From positions 263,063 to 327,062 of the forward strand of contig NMRA01000316.1 of NCBI GenBank assembly GCA_002633005.1: a stretch of DNA of 64,000 nt, in the 5' to 3' direction. Below the pieces are notes generated by a model. That model was not told the DNA's origin. It worked only from the letters and a program-made list of their open reading frames with translations, and searched no databases. Below are positions 1-12,100 of this stretch, one piece after another; positions within the stretch are counted from its first letter, which is position 1, and every line of letters begins with the position of its first letter. The translations under genes and the position numbers were made by a program. The stretch comes from Phoronis australis. Its lineage: Eukaryota; Phoronida; Phoronidae.

Positions 1-2228
1 TTTTACACTTTTTGGAACACGGGCCTGGAAAGTGACACCGTGAGAACTCCATAGGATATAAGCGTTATTTCAGGCATCATTTTGTATGTGTTACCAAGCA
101 ATTCGGATTTGCAGAGAATAGCAGCATGGGTCATCGTTTTAAAATGTGGTCGGTTAGACCAAATTTACCGAGGTAGGACTGTTCTTGTGGAATCAATCGA
201 GAGTGCACACCTTGCATGTTTAGCCATGAGTACGATTCAGCCATGCATTTGTTATATACATAATAATCCCAGAATTTCCATAACAATTATTCCGACCAGA
301 GAAACACAGGTAAGCAAGGTCCGTCACGGTATCAGTACCCATTATCAACACTACAAAATGTATTAACGGGGATGCACGTTCAGGGCTCATAGCGAAATTT
401 TGCTTCCGGCACGCTCCCAATGCACTATCCCTTTTCAAAGTTTGTGACGGAAAATTTCGAAATACAGATTGAGTAAAGCTGTAATATTTAACATGAAAAT
501 GGTGCAAGAGAGTATTTTGGTATGTGCGTGTTTTTCTGTTTCTGATTATAAGAGACTCCCGCTGAGAATTCATATTTTCAACTCCCAAATTATGTCAGAA
601 TGAAAGTCTACACGCAACCGTATGCTCCTGTACTTTTTAGCCACGTAGGCACGGCGTGACAGGAATCCCCAAAAATAAAGTTCGCCAAAATTAACCGTTG
701 TATCCTTTACCAGTACGTGTGGCCACGTGTATGTTTCGAAAGAGTTTCCTAACCACATTCGAGTGGCTAGTTCAACAAGACCTACATTTAGAATAACGCC
801 CACCGCTTCGATACATGTACTTTGGACAAAAATTGTGCTTATGTTTTCTCATGACCAACAAACGTTATTGCCGAAATCGGTAGTACTAGCACTCTATCGA
901 CTAAGTTGTTGAACTATACAGCTGAGTTAAACTAATCCATACGCAGCATGTCAAGGCGAGTGTGTGTACTTACCGACAGAAATCCAAGCTAATTGATCAG
1001 CTTAACTGTCGAATATACTCCTAAAGCTTTCCAGCAACACTGAACTGAGGAACTGCAGGATGCTGTGAGACGCCTGCACGAACAAACTGTCAGCTACAAA
1101 TCCTATCTCCTATTGCGATATTCTGCTTTTCTGGAACGCGGGAATTCGACTGTTCCAGACAAATCCACATACATGTACATGTATATCGACAATACTCCCA
1201 CCACCAACTGAGACGGTTGATTTACAGCCGAAGAGGACACAGCGCGCTATCGTAAAACCAACGGAAGACTTCTTACAAAGCTGATAAATTCGTAACCACA
1301 ATTGAAAATTCAAACACTGAAAACATGCCGTCAGATTTCCAGAAGCTTATCACAGACTCTAAGTACAGTGACTATCGGTTTAGCCTTTGGCTAGTCGATC
1401 TATCGCAGCTGGTTTTGGTTCGAACCATTCTGGGGCGCGGGTATGTCAGTGAAAGAGAGATGATGTGCCACAGAGTTATTTGCTGATAATTTATCATCAT
1501 AACAAGACTTTTAGGTCAAACGGGCGTTGGTTGCCTGTTAACGAAATTGGTTGCAGAACACTTAAAATTTTATCGTTTTCACCGAAAAAATACATGTCGA
1601 ATTGACGTTATCCTAATACACCCTCAAAACAGCCCAAGAAAAAATCCAGTAAAGATTCGTTAACGTCGACATTTCGGAAATGGCGGATCAACCGCAGGTT
1701 TAGCGTTTCTACTCCACATGATGAAATCAGCAGTTGTGTCCAAAGAGTGGAAGTATTCCGTCTTGGTGCAAAATTCTACATAAACTTGTATTGTTTGAGT
1801 AAGAGGACATAATACAACATTAAGTTCGGCATCGATGTTCAGAGTTCATGTCAAAATTCGTGTGATCAACCACATATGTACCGAGGCTGGGCAGTTCGGG
1901 GTCATATATGATGACATATAGCGTTGACTGAATATTAAAGCGCATGAGAATTACTTTCACGGTCTCCCCATTACTTTACCCTCTCGAAAGCCGCTTATTC
2001 CACCCGCTTTGGTGGCTCCCAATTCCACACCCCCCCCCCCTTCCGCCCCTCCCTAATTCATATACGTCTTTCCCGTATAGTTCAATTGGATGCTTTGCTG
2101 CCTGAATTTTTCCTCATTTTTTCCGCATTTTTCTTATTTTTCGAGTAATGGCTCCCTGTCTCCAAGCACCTAATGCAACAACCCATGGTCGGTGCCCGAG
2201 AAACCACGGGTTGAACTCGACACATCAT

Positions 2229-2330
2229 GGGCGGCGCAACATAGCGGTCAGGGGGGAGCTATAGCACCCACTATTTTTAGTGTTTCGCCACAGGGCTATG
2301 GCCCCCACCTTTTTCAGTAGTGCGCCACCC
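2229..2330. repeat. GGGCGGCG-bounded repeat
   Basis: It starts GGGCGGCGCAAC and ends CTTTTTCAGTAGTGCGCCACCC, and shares its GGCTATAG...CCCACCA...TTTTTCAGT pattern with 36492-36633. Confidence 0.5.
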
Positions 2331-2732
2331 ATCAGCAGTTTGATAGCGTTGCAAAGTTGGGATCAACTCCCGTCATCCGATCGTGGACACAGACTTACTC
2401 TACATGTACCTGCACTAAACTCGTCTCTGCCGGCACCGTCCGCATATCCCACACTACGGAGATCGCTTGACCCTTAACTTCTGTTATAAATAAAGCCACA
2501 TAAAAATCATGATTATTCACCAATCTCGCCAGTGATAGTCAAAGCACGCTTGACCCCATTAACAAACAGAAGGTATCGCTACGCTGTTCAACACGAATAT
2601 AGATTTGCCATTTCGTAACGCGAGAAGATCGCGTAAACCGGCGCAAGATTTCGGGAAGTATCGCCAAGTATTACAAGCGATGCATTTGGTCCTAACCGGC
2701 CAACAGAGGGGCTACGTGATGCCTATCTTCGA

Positions 2733-3546
2733 GATTGTTCTGAAACCCCCTCGACCCCCACAACCCACAACCCCGTCGACCCAGTCTACACAAGCTCGAC
2801 TCGATCTGAACATAGAACAAAAGCGGACTTGTACAGCCTGTACAATGAGTTGGGCCGTGAGCTCGGCTGGCTTTCCCCTGCTTTTTGCAATTAAGGCAGT
2901 AGATTTGGCAAGTTTAAAAGCCAAAAACAGAAAAAAGCAACGCGACCATAAAATCAAACCAAAGACCTACCAATCTTACAAATGTCGTTCCCAGCAGAGT
3001 GCAATCGTCTCGTCTGCTCTTCAGTGAATTGCAGAGTTCGAGGAACCGACTAAACTGTACTTTCACCAGTATATACAGTTTGAAAAAAACTAACAGTTAG
3101 CTACAAACTATTTCAACATTATAAGGCGCATATTGTAAACGAGTATGAAATATAAAGCAAATAATAAAAATATGAAATTATGTACATTCACGTTAACGCA
3201 CTCTCTCCCTATGTTTATTAGAACTGTCGATAGCCGCTCGCCGTGGAACTATTTCCATGGCAACGATAGCGTGCTCACAATGCGCTATTCAAGACCACCG
3301 GCGTTCTCACGCCACTTTCTGTTTCCAATCACCGGACTTCAGCCAGAGCAGACTCGCACGAAGGTAGTGTCTTATGGGAAAGTCACTCAGTGACGTAATA
3401 AAATTATGCATCTGTAAAAAGCGCACAGATAAATCTATTGCCAAAGGTAGTGGGGTCGTGTGTCATGGGTCGTGGGTAGAAGGGGTCGTGCGTCGAGGGG
3501 GTCGTGGGTCGAGGGATGTGGGGGTCGAGGAGGTTTCAGTACAATC
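2733..3546. repeat. inverted repeat pair with GTCGAGG-rich arms
   Basis: 2733-2762 (GATTGTTCTGAAACC then CCTCGACCCCCACA) is the near reverse complement of 3517-3546. A GGGGTCGTG-rich simple array adjoins the right arm (3450-3525). It may be a decayed foldback element. Confidence 0.55.
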
Positions 3547-3685
3547 CTTTCCTTCGTGAGGTTCTTGAGTCTGCAGAACTCGAATTTACGAGCGCGAGAG
3601 CGGGAAGACCCGGAAGGCGGTTATATTATTGATAATGGATTTGCCGAGAAAACTATGAGACTTTCCTTGTCTGCGTTACCTGTGC

Positions 3686-3954
3686 CAGTGGCGGATCTAG
3701 GATATCATAAAGGGGGGAATAAAATTTTGTCTGGGAAAATTGAGCAAAGAACGATTAGATGCGCGCACGCAGCCTGAAAGACAGGCAGGCTCTCGCGTCT
3801 AAACCTTCTACACCGAGGACTAAAAAAAAAAAACGAAAACGGTTGCGCAAGCAGTAGGGGCNTACTTGTTGAACTCATAGTTTCCTTACACTCTTGCTGT
3901 TTTATTTTTTCCGCAGCCCAGGGGGCGGGCCCCCTACCCCTAAACCCGCCTATG
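3686..3954. mobile_element. MITE, same CAGNGGCGGAT family
   Basis: The left end is CAGTGGCGGATCTAGG and the right end, reversed, CATAGGCGGGTTTAGG. Flanks TGTGC and TGTGT fit a 5-bp target duplication. One N at 3862. Confidence 0.6.
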
Positions 3955-5641
3955 TGTGTACGGCCTAAACATAGTCGACATGGCTTTAAATAAACAACGA
4001 ACCTACTGTTACCAAATATTAATTTGCTATCCTTCCTTTACGATAATCTTTGGTCGATTAATTATCCCCCAGTACCAGGTACAAGCTGTTTGATTCGGAA
4101 TATAATATAATCACAACGTCACTTCAACTGATAAATCGTCATTTCAGGAAAGTGTCACTTTTTCATGTACGTTTTTTTTAATCTGAAGTGCGGTACATGT
4201 ACGCATTCTCCGTTATTGCAAGACTGTAAGAACAACGATGATGACCATCATGCATACAATAGTTTACTTCTTGCGCCAGGAATGTCAAAAGTAGACGATT
4301 TTTTTGCGTCTAAGCCATGGCATAGAAATCGGTTTGTAAAGCGCGGGTACTTTAGACCTGCCTACGAATCAAAACAATAACTCCAAAAGATAGTTTATTT
4401 TGGTTCACCAGTTTCGTAACAACGTCACATGCAAACTACATATAAAGTCGGTCACCAATGCAATCGGCCGTGCTTTTGGAAGGAAGCACCAACGTATTTC
4501 TGTGACATAAATAAGCGGTTTTAAAATTACAGAGGCCGAACTATTTACGGTCCGGGTCGCGATACGCAGTTTATGACATGCAAAGAACGTGGTAATCAAA
4601 AGACCACATGACCACCCTAAACCTGTAAACAGCTTTGAAACAAATGCCATTTAACTGAAGGTTACACACACACGTATTGCATAAACTCGTCAAGTTATGG
4701 AATATTATTTTTGTACCGTAACCGTTGTGACTTACGCCAACAGTACTTGTCGTCTAGCGAACAAACGTCTTCCGTACAGAAGCCTTCCTTGGGTGTATAC
4801 ACAGAAAATGTCACAGCGACGTATATTGGAAGAAAGCAGAAATTCTTGGGATATCCTGCTCTATATCTTGACGTAACAGCATACGTTTGATCACTAGAAA
4901 ATTGTGAAGGCGATTTAGCGATTTAGTGAGTGTTAACGTTTGTTGTCCATTACAACTCTGCCCAAAGGTTTAACACGTACATGTACACTGGGCACAAATT
5001 GACAATGGGCTTACAAACGGAAATCTCCGGTACACACTGAACTTACCTTTGAAGCACTTTGAAAGCGCACAATTGGGGAAATAAATAATCATCACGTGCA
5101 CTTAAATATACATATGTGATCAATTACTAACAACATGATTCACATTAATCACAGCTCAAGTGTTGTGATTCCAGCAACTACTCACTACAAATAAACACGA
5201 AGACCAAAGGTCACGTGTGCATACGTGTACATATGTGATAATACCACCATGTGGAAGACTCCACTACATGTAACACAAAACATTTCTATTTAAGCACCAT
5301 CCAATAACAGTACTTAGTTACGGAGTAATCGAATGGCTGCAAAAGGAGAGGATTGCACCTTCCCGTAGCGCAAGTACTTCGGCCCGGCCATGAAGAACCC
5401 CTCAACACCAGAATTCGCGTGACACAACACCACTGTCAAAGCGAGTGCAACCAGGCTTGCGTTCGCAAATGCAAGAATCTCGCAAGTTAATGTGATTGCA
5501 GGCCTCGCTTGCAATGCAAGGCGATACCTCACGGAGTCTTTCGCACTCTTGCGTTGGCCCGCGAAATTCGCACATCTACAGAAAGCAACGCTGGTTTTCT
5601 CGTTTTGAATCACAGACGAGCAGACGATGACGCAGACACAA

Positions 5642-6172
5642 TCAATTCTTGGCGTCGCTATCGCTGTTGCCCCTTTTCTCCACGGTGGCCGAATGTTCCC
5701 TATTCGCGTTTCCGTTCTTCAGGTTTTCAACTATGCGATCCAACGTAGCGGAACTTCTGGGGCTCTTCAAGTGATCTCGATGAGCAAGAACAGATTTCGG
5801 CCGAGACGTGTCGATTTCTAACTCCCCGGGTGATGCGGATTCGCTCGATTTCATCTTTATCGCGTTCGCGTCATCATTCCCAGTGGATTCAGCGCTTTGG
5901 TTGACGCCGTTACTCCTCGACGTGATTGCGCTTGGAGTAGACTTTTCAGACTCGTTCACTTTGGACGACGCATCTGCATTCGATACGTCATCTTTGGATG
6001 AATTCGAGTTGCTAGACTTAGCCGCCGATTCAGACGCGGCAACTTGTTTGTTGACGTCGCTCGAGGCATGGCCATTTTGCTGCAATGAATCGTGCGTCGT
6101 TTTCAACCTCTTGTGTAGATTCTTTCTCACCGGAAGTTCATAGACTGTGTAGAAGAGTCGAAGGGGCACCCG
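5642..6172 (-). CDS. bmi1: bmi1 terminal coding exon 8
   Basis: After a TTTTTCAG acceptor the exon reads [17 protein letters not shown], matching the BMI1 stretch NGPLPLKYRV. About 155 low-complexity residues rich in Ser, Asn, Asp and Lys follow, ending SDAKN before TGA at 5644-5642. The tail resembles the Ser-rich C-terminus of vertebrate BMI1 in composition only. I see no clear AATAAA close downstream. Confidence 0.93.
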   Translation of the reverse strand, partial: RVPLRLFYTVYELPVRKNLHKRLKTTHDSLQQNGHASSDVNKQVAASESAAKSSNSNSSKDDVSNADASSKVNESEKSTPSAITSRSNGVNQSAESTGNDDANAIKMKSSESASPGELEIDTSRPKSVLAHRDHLKSPRSSATLDRIVENLKNGNANREHSATVEKRGNSDSDAKN

Positions 6173-9100
6173 CTGAAAAATTAATTACATTTACAACATG
6201 CTTAAAATACATCGGGAAATCGGTGTAATAAACTCGATCTCACAATGAAGGTGGAAAGAGATGGCTCCTGCAAATTCAATATAAGCGTCATAGCGAGCAG
6301 ACGATAAACTCTCTATTTTCATAACTAAAAGAAACCATTTACCATTTCGAGCAAGAGAGGGTAACATGTTCCGGAGTGTTCGTATCAATGCTAATAACAA
6401 TGAATGAAAAGAGGAGTTCAGGTGACGGATATTACATCCCGATATTAATTACACTATGCAGACTTAGCGTATGAAGGAAAGTGAGGGTATTTCTGAGTCA
6501 GTATTAAATCAAGGAGTGTAGAAGTATAGGAGAGTAAACTTGCGAGTTCGCTGTTACCGCTACTACTAGCGCCGCCAAGTGGTGGATAAGCAAAGATCAA
6601 CCAGGAAGTGCCAAAAGAACGGGGAAAGGCGCATTTTGTAGTGCTATAAATTGCTCCAATTCTTCGAAGAAAAACCCTGAAATATCATTTTTTACGTTTC
6701 CCAACGACCTAGAAAGGTAAGGATTATTTGTTATTCAATAATGTGGCACACTGACTTTCATTTTGTATGTTCTGTTGGAAGACAAGTTGACTGCAGTCCC
6801 AGGGTCACAGTCGTCTGTGATGTAGGTTACTGCACACGCTACGCGGCAGATCTGCGTTCACGGTGTTATCGTTGACTTGTTTGGATATTTGCCGTCCAGG
6901 TATTCCAAATCAAAACTACAAACTGTAAATAGCCCGAACGGTGGCACTGATAATTTGAAAAAAACATACCCTTGTCCTGGCATGGCCAGGGGTCAATATG
7001 ACCAGTCAGACAAAACCACAGTCACATGAACCAATGATGTGCGGCTCGGCCCTAAAATATCCTTGGATCGACGTTTGGATGTTATTTTTTCTTTGACACC
7101 GATAACTTTCGTTTCTAAAACACAGGTACATTACAACAGGTCTATTGTGATGTATTGTAGGGTACCATCTTCTATGAGACTGGTGAGTTCCGCGAGTATG
7201 AGGAATGCTCCTGAGTTGTAAATGTCTGACGAGCGGACCTCATGAGTAAACATACTTGTCAAAGAATTGCAAGAACAAAAAACATGCTGCTATGGGATGT
7301 TCCAAATTCTCAAAAACTAAAGATTTCATATAGGTCTCCCCCCACACTACACCCCCCCCCCCCNCCCTCGTCCAACATCAACTCCGAGTATGTAGTCTGG
7401 CTCCACCGGAAACATCTGGGGTTGAACCTCCGGACTCCTATGTACCCCTCCCTGGGAGGGGATCAATACCCATGAGGCGCCCACCTGGTTTTTACCTGGT
7501 TTGCAGTGTTTCCTTGGACCCCTTTGCTGGCACCTGAGGGCAACTCCCCCTGAACCCCCAGGAGCAATCACTAAAATTAGGTAGTCCATGGAGGTATGAA
7601 ATGTTATAAGGAATGATAATTTGCCTTAGTAAGAACTCAAACATAAAACAAAGCCGTGATGGCTTTTGAAAGGAGCTTCAGAGAATAAAAACAAATACAC
7701 TTTAATATTGATTAAAACACACATTTTCGTTTTCATTCGATTATAAATGGGTGTCAGGTTGCGTATTTCAATCCTTTTCAATCACACAGTAATTTCACTG
7801 CACGTCCAACGTTATAAAAAAATATGAATTTATAAGTGTTTACATTGTTCGGACTGCGCTGCTAAGTTAGTGTTGCTTATTCACCGCTTGGGGCGCTAGT
7901 GTTTCGACTGGTAACCTTTGCGGCGAATGGCAAAATGACGGAGTGAGCTCTCTCATAATTCTACACTCCTTGATCAAATTCTCTGGTAACGCCATTGCGC
8001 GGGACCATTAGTCACGATTGGTCCGAGGGTACAGGTACACAAGTGCATTAGGTGACACAGCACTAAGTCAGATCCGTCCAAAAGCCGTCGCTCTATGTCG
8101 TTAGCTTCATGTGAACATATCCATCACATTCCACGAGGAAACTACAACAAAGCTTAAAAGGCACACAGCACTGGACGCCGGTCAAAAGAAGCCGGACGTT
8201 TGGACACAAATGAAGACAATACATATATGCGACTTAGAGTCCAAATTGCTCTCCATGTACAGTTGTTTACGTACCATGTGCACCTACGTCTACGTTTTCT
8301 AAACAACATTTTTGGTCAAGAGCACATAGACGTAAGACATTAAATTCTTCAAACATAAGCGAATGGTAATAGATGAGCAGGTATTGGTATTGCCAAAACA
8401 ACAACAGTAGTCTATACTCAAGAGAACCTGACAACTATATACGAGCTTGGCAGCAGAACTGTACACATGCAGCCAATATTGAAACTACAACGTCAAGCTG
8501 TAATTGTCGACAACACATTGATAAAGGCGATACAAGCTGCAATTGTCAACAATAGGTTGATAAAGGCGATACATCAAGTTGCAATTGTCAACAATAAGTT
8601 GATGAAGGCAATACAGGCGCAACAAAGCCTGGCATTCGACAAAAGGGCCTAGAAAAGAGCTAACTACTCTGAATAATGTTATTTGAACAAAACAGGAACA
8701 TTTGCGGCGATTAGTGATTGGTCTAAACGGACAAATCTGAACTAAACACACATACAGTCCACAGTTGAAATATGTATACTTTCATACACAATATGCTTGA
8801 CCCGCGCGCCAATATTGTTGCTTTGGTCACAGACATTAATTTTGATCGGCTGCTCTGCAGTGTCCTTGAGTCAGAATCTGCCGGAATGTAACCGAAATTA
8901 TTCAAAACGAGGCGTGAGTTAGACTCATGTTACTAGCATCATTGGTCCCATTTAAGCAATCATAATGCATCAACGAATTTTTTGTATGCACCAGGCACAG
9001 TCGTAAAATTATTTATCAAACATGGAAGCTGTCATTGTTGTTTAATCCATGTCAATTTGGTTAGAAAACTGTCACATGACGTAAGCGTGATACCAACCCT

Positions 9101-12100
9101 TCTCCAACTATAGATGTATGCAATGTCCATGAGGGTATAGGTGTCGGACAGAGCCTCGTCTGTGTGGAAGATAACGATCTGGAAAATAATGGTCAGCAAT
9201 TAGACAGGGAGGTATATGTGACCACATCAATTCAGTGACCTTACAGTACCTTAGAAAGGCAGTCATTAGAAAATTTGCGGCAACAGGAAATCGGGAAAAT
9301 TTATAAACGCCGAGAATCCCAAGTCAAAGTAGACAGTGTTGAGGAGGATTGCGCGAGCATACCGGAAGCACCAAGTTAGTGGCACTATTATACTGAGATT
9401 TCGTATTGATATCAAAGGCAACCCTTGTCTTGATGTTGCATTGGAAGTGATTCAAGTTTTGAAATAAGGCAGTTAGCATTAGGTTTCCCTGATTGTATTA
9501 CATGTATGTTGGAGGTGACATGTAATTTTAGTTACTCAGATGTCTGGGCCTCCGAAATGACGCAACTCTTTACGATAATGTTACATGTAGCAACCTAGCA
9601 CAATGCAAAAATTTGACCAACTTCGGAACACAGTGTCAGAGATGGAGGATCAGATTCTTCATAAACTTAAAATGGTTTTCAAAATGTATCATTTAGCATT
9701 AGGGGCTATAAAAATAAGCGTTTAGGAGTTTCACGAAAAAGATCTCGGAAGTTGCATAAAATGAAAATAAAATAATTTTAAAAACTACAACAGATTTTTT
9801 TAAGATTTCATCTTGACATTTATATAAAACTGGTCCTGATGCTGATACCGTTGTCTTGCTATCCATGAACATTTACTTGCCAAATATTGCTAAAAAGACA
9901 TGGTCACGTGACCCAATTAATGGCCGATTAATAAAAAGCACAGAATATAATTCTACAGTCTTTCTTCTTTCAGAAAACAAGCATTTAGGGAGTTAAAATC
10001 TGCGGTTTTGTTTATATTTGGCTAAGTGCTTGAGGATAATGTCCTACACAACCTGAAGCCCGGATGTCAAAGTGTCTACCTGGTACTTGGGTTCCAACTC
10101 AAACTTCATTCTTAAGAACTTCTTAAGATTGGCCACGGTAAATGCTGCCGGACACAGAAGATAGCGCTTGTCAGGAGTCTGCAAATAGTGGCAACGCGAT
10201 ACTGTGTTAAACAAAGTGAGGGAGTCATTGTGTCAAAAGGTGTCGCTCAGTGTAAGCTGAGAGGACTGCGCTTAATGTCTTATGGTTTGCGGTTTACCAA
10301 ACGGCATAACCGCACTGAAGCACAGTGATCAAGTAGACGCAAACAAGCAACGAACGAAGGGGTTACATCTAAATGTTCATAAAGAGATTCACATGGACTG
10401 CTTTAATTACTGAAAAAGTAGCCCTCATAGAACAAACGAGTACGAAAAAGTGGCAGATCTATGTTTTCATTAAGGGGGGGTTTAGGATTCGAGCGAATCC
10501 GAAGCGCGTAGCGCCGAGCGGAAGGAAGGTCGGCAGGGGGTTTCCCTCCTCCCGTGTAAGAATTTTTGTAGTTTTTAGTAGCGGATTTAGTTTTTTCTGG
10601 CGAATTTTTTTTTTTCAATTTTTATTTTTGATCCTGTCCCGAGCGGGGTTAAACCCCTGCCCCCCTGTAGATCCGCCTCTGCCGGTAATTTCCAGTGGGC
10701 GGGATAAGTACCAGGAATTGTTTCACAAAACAAGGTACGTTATTTGGCAAACCAGGACCAATGGGAGTAGGATTTGAACAGTTGAAGGACAACCATCTTC
10801 CAGTAACATAATTCACACTGTGTTAAGGACAGCACTACCTAAACCACGGTGATGTCTGAAGCAACGATAATTGGGGCTTCAAAAATTAACCTCTCCGAGA
10901 GCAGGTTAAAATCCTAGCAAACTTTCAACAGCAGGGACTGTTTTTATCAAGGTCATACGCCTGTTCGTGGCTATGGCGGTCGTAGACACCAAATAGCGGA
11001 GACAAGCTGTATTTTCTACAAGATCAAAACATTGTAACTGACCTAAACGTGACCGTAGTTTATATTCACATCTAACGTTCAATTTCACGAACCACTTTCA
11101 AGAACGGATCGTCAACAAAATTTAAGATACGATCGTCTTCGCTAAGCCAGACGTTGCACTTTTGATAAACGACGGGGTCCAGCTTTTCTCCCATAATTTT
11201 CTAGAAAATAAATGGGGTCTCATCCTGTCTCATAGATGGCAAAATGTTTTACATCCATGACAAAAGGAGTGAAAATCACAGCAAAGTTATACAGTCGTAG
11301 TTATCTCGAAATTTCAACGATGCTGGCCGGTCGTTGCCAGAGGGTGTAACGGATGCGAACGCATCCTCTACAGCTGAGGGTCAGCCCAGCGGCAGCTGAG
11401 GTTCGCTTCACCTTAAGCATTTCTCTCTTATTGTTTGCAGTGCCCAGTTATGATGCAAATCGCGGGGCGTAACGGTGTGGAACGTGCATGGCGAAACGAA
11501 TGGCGAATTAGTGTGGAAGAAATCGGGTTGACGATTGAGGGACGGAGATGAAATTCTTGACGACCAGGGGTAGTGACCAAAAGACCAAAGGACAAGGTAT
11601 TACTTATCACAAATTCCCTATCTCTTTTCAAAAGCATGCGTACAGCGAGTCGTTGTACGCTATCAGCCCAAGTGATCTCAGATAATTTGTCTACCGTTTT
11701 CCGTGGTTGTAAATTAAATAAATTAAAGCCAAGAATTCAGAAATCTAATACTTTACCTCGTCTTCATTTTTCACTTTGCTGTCATCACCCGTTGACGAGG
11801 CCAATCGTTTCCCTTTGTCCTTTGGTTGACCACTGTAAAGAACAAAGGGGTTAAGTTTCATCAACCAATTAGCTAAAACTACTCATGTCTTCTCATTCAA
11901 TACGCTCTCTACCTAAGCCTCTTTGCCTCTTTCCGCCTCCCCTCCCCCTCCCTATCGATTTCTCTTCATACCACATTTGATTTTGAACTAGAAAGGTACC
12001 TAATTTTCCAAAGTAGACCTGATTGAGTTACTAGCTAGTTGTTCAAGTTTCGTGGACGCACAAACACACGATGAAATAAACCAGTAAACATGTTACAGAT

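Larger units (their letters stand above)
1..5641. other. non-coding region downstream of bmi1
   Basis: Short open frames only, none with recognisable domains or coding bias. It holds the repeats listed at 2229, 2733 and 3686 and a C run near 2031-2040. The bmi1 3' UTR must occupy part of the last few hundred bases. Sequence near 5450-5560 (GCAAGAATCTCGCAAG and GCTTGCAATGCAAGGCG) is weakly self-repetitive. Confidence 0.6.

Noticed and set aside
1380-1440. GGTTCGAACC suggestive of a tRNA B box
   Set aside because: The decamer is a palindrome, and no A box or acceptor stem is seen at the right distance on either strand.
2605-3027. 140-codon plus-strand open frame
   Set aside because: It crosses a simple C-rich repeat arm, has no domain and no supporting splice context.
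7330-7600. GC-rich block with long frames on both strands
   Set aside because: It contains a C run with an N and looks like a decayed repeat; frames are by-products of low A/T.
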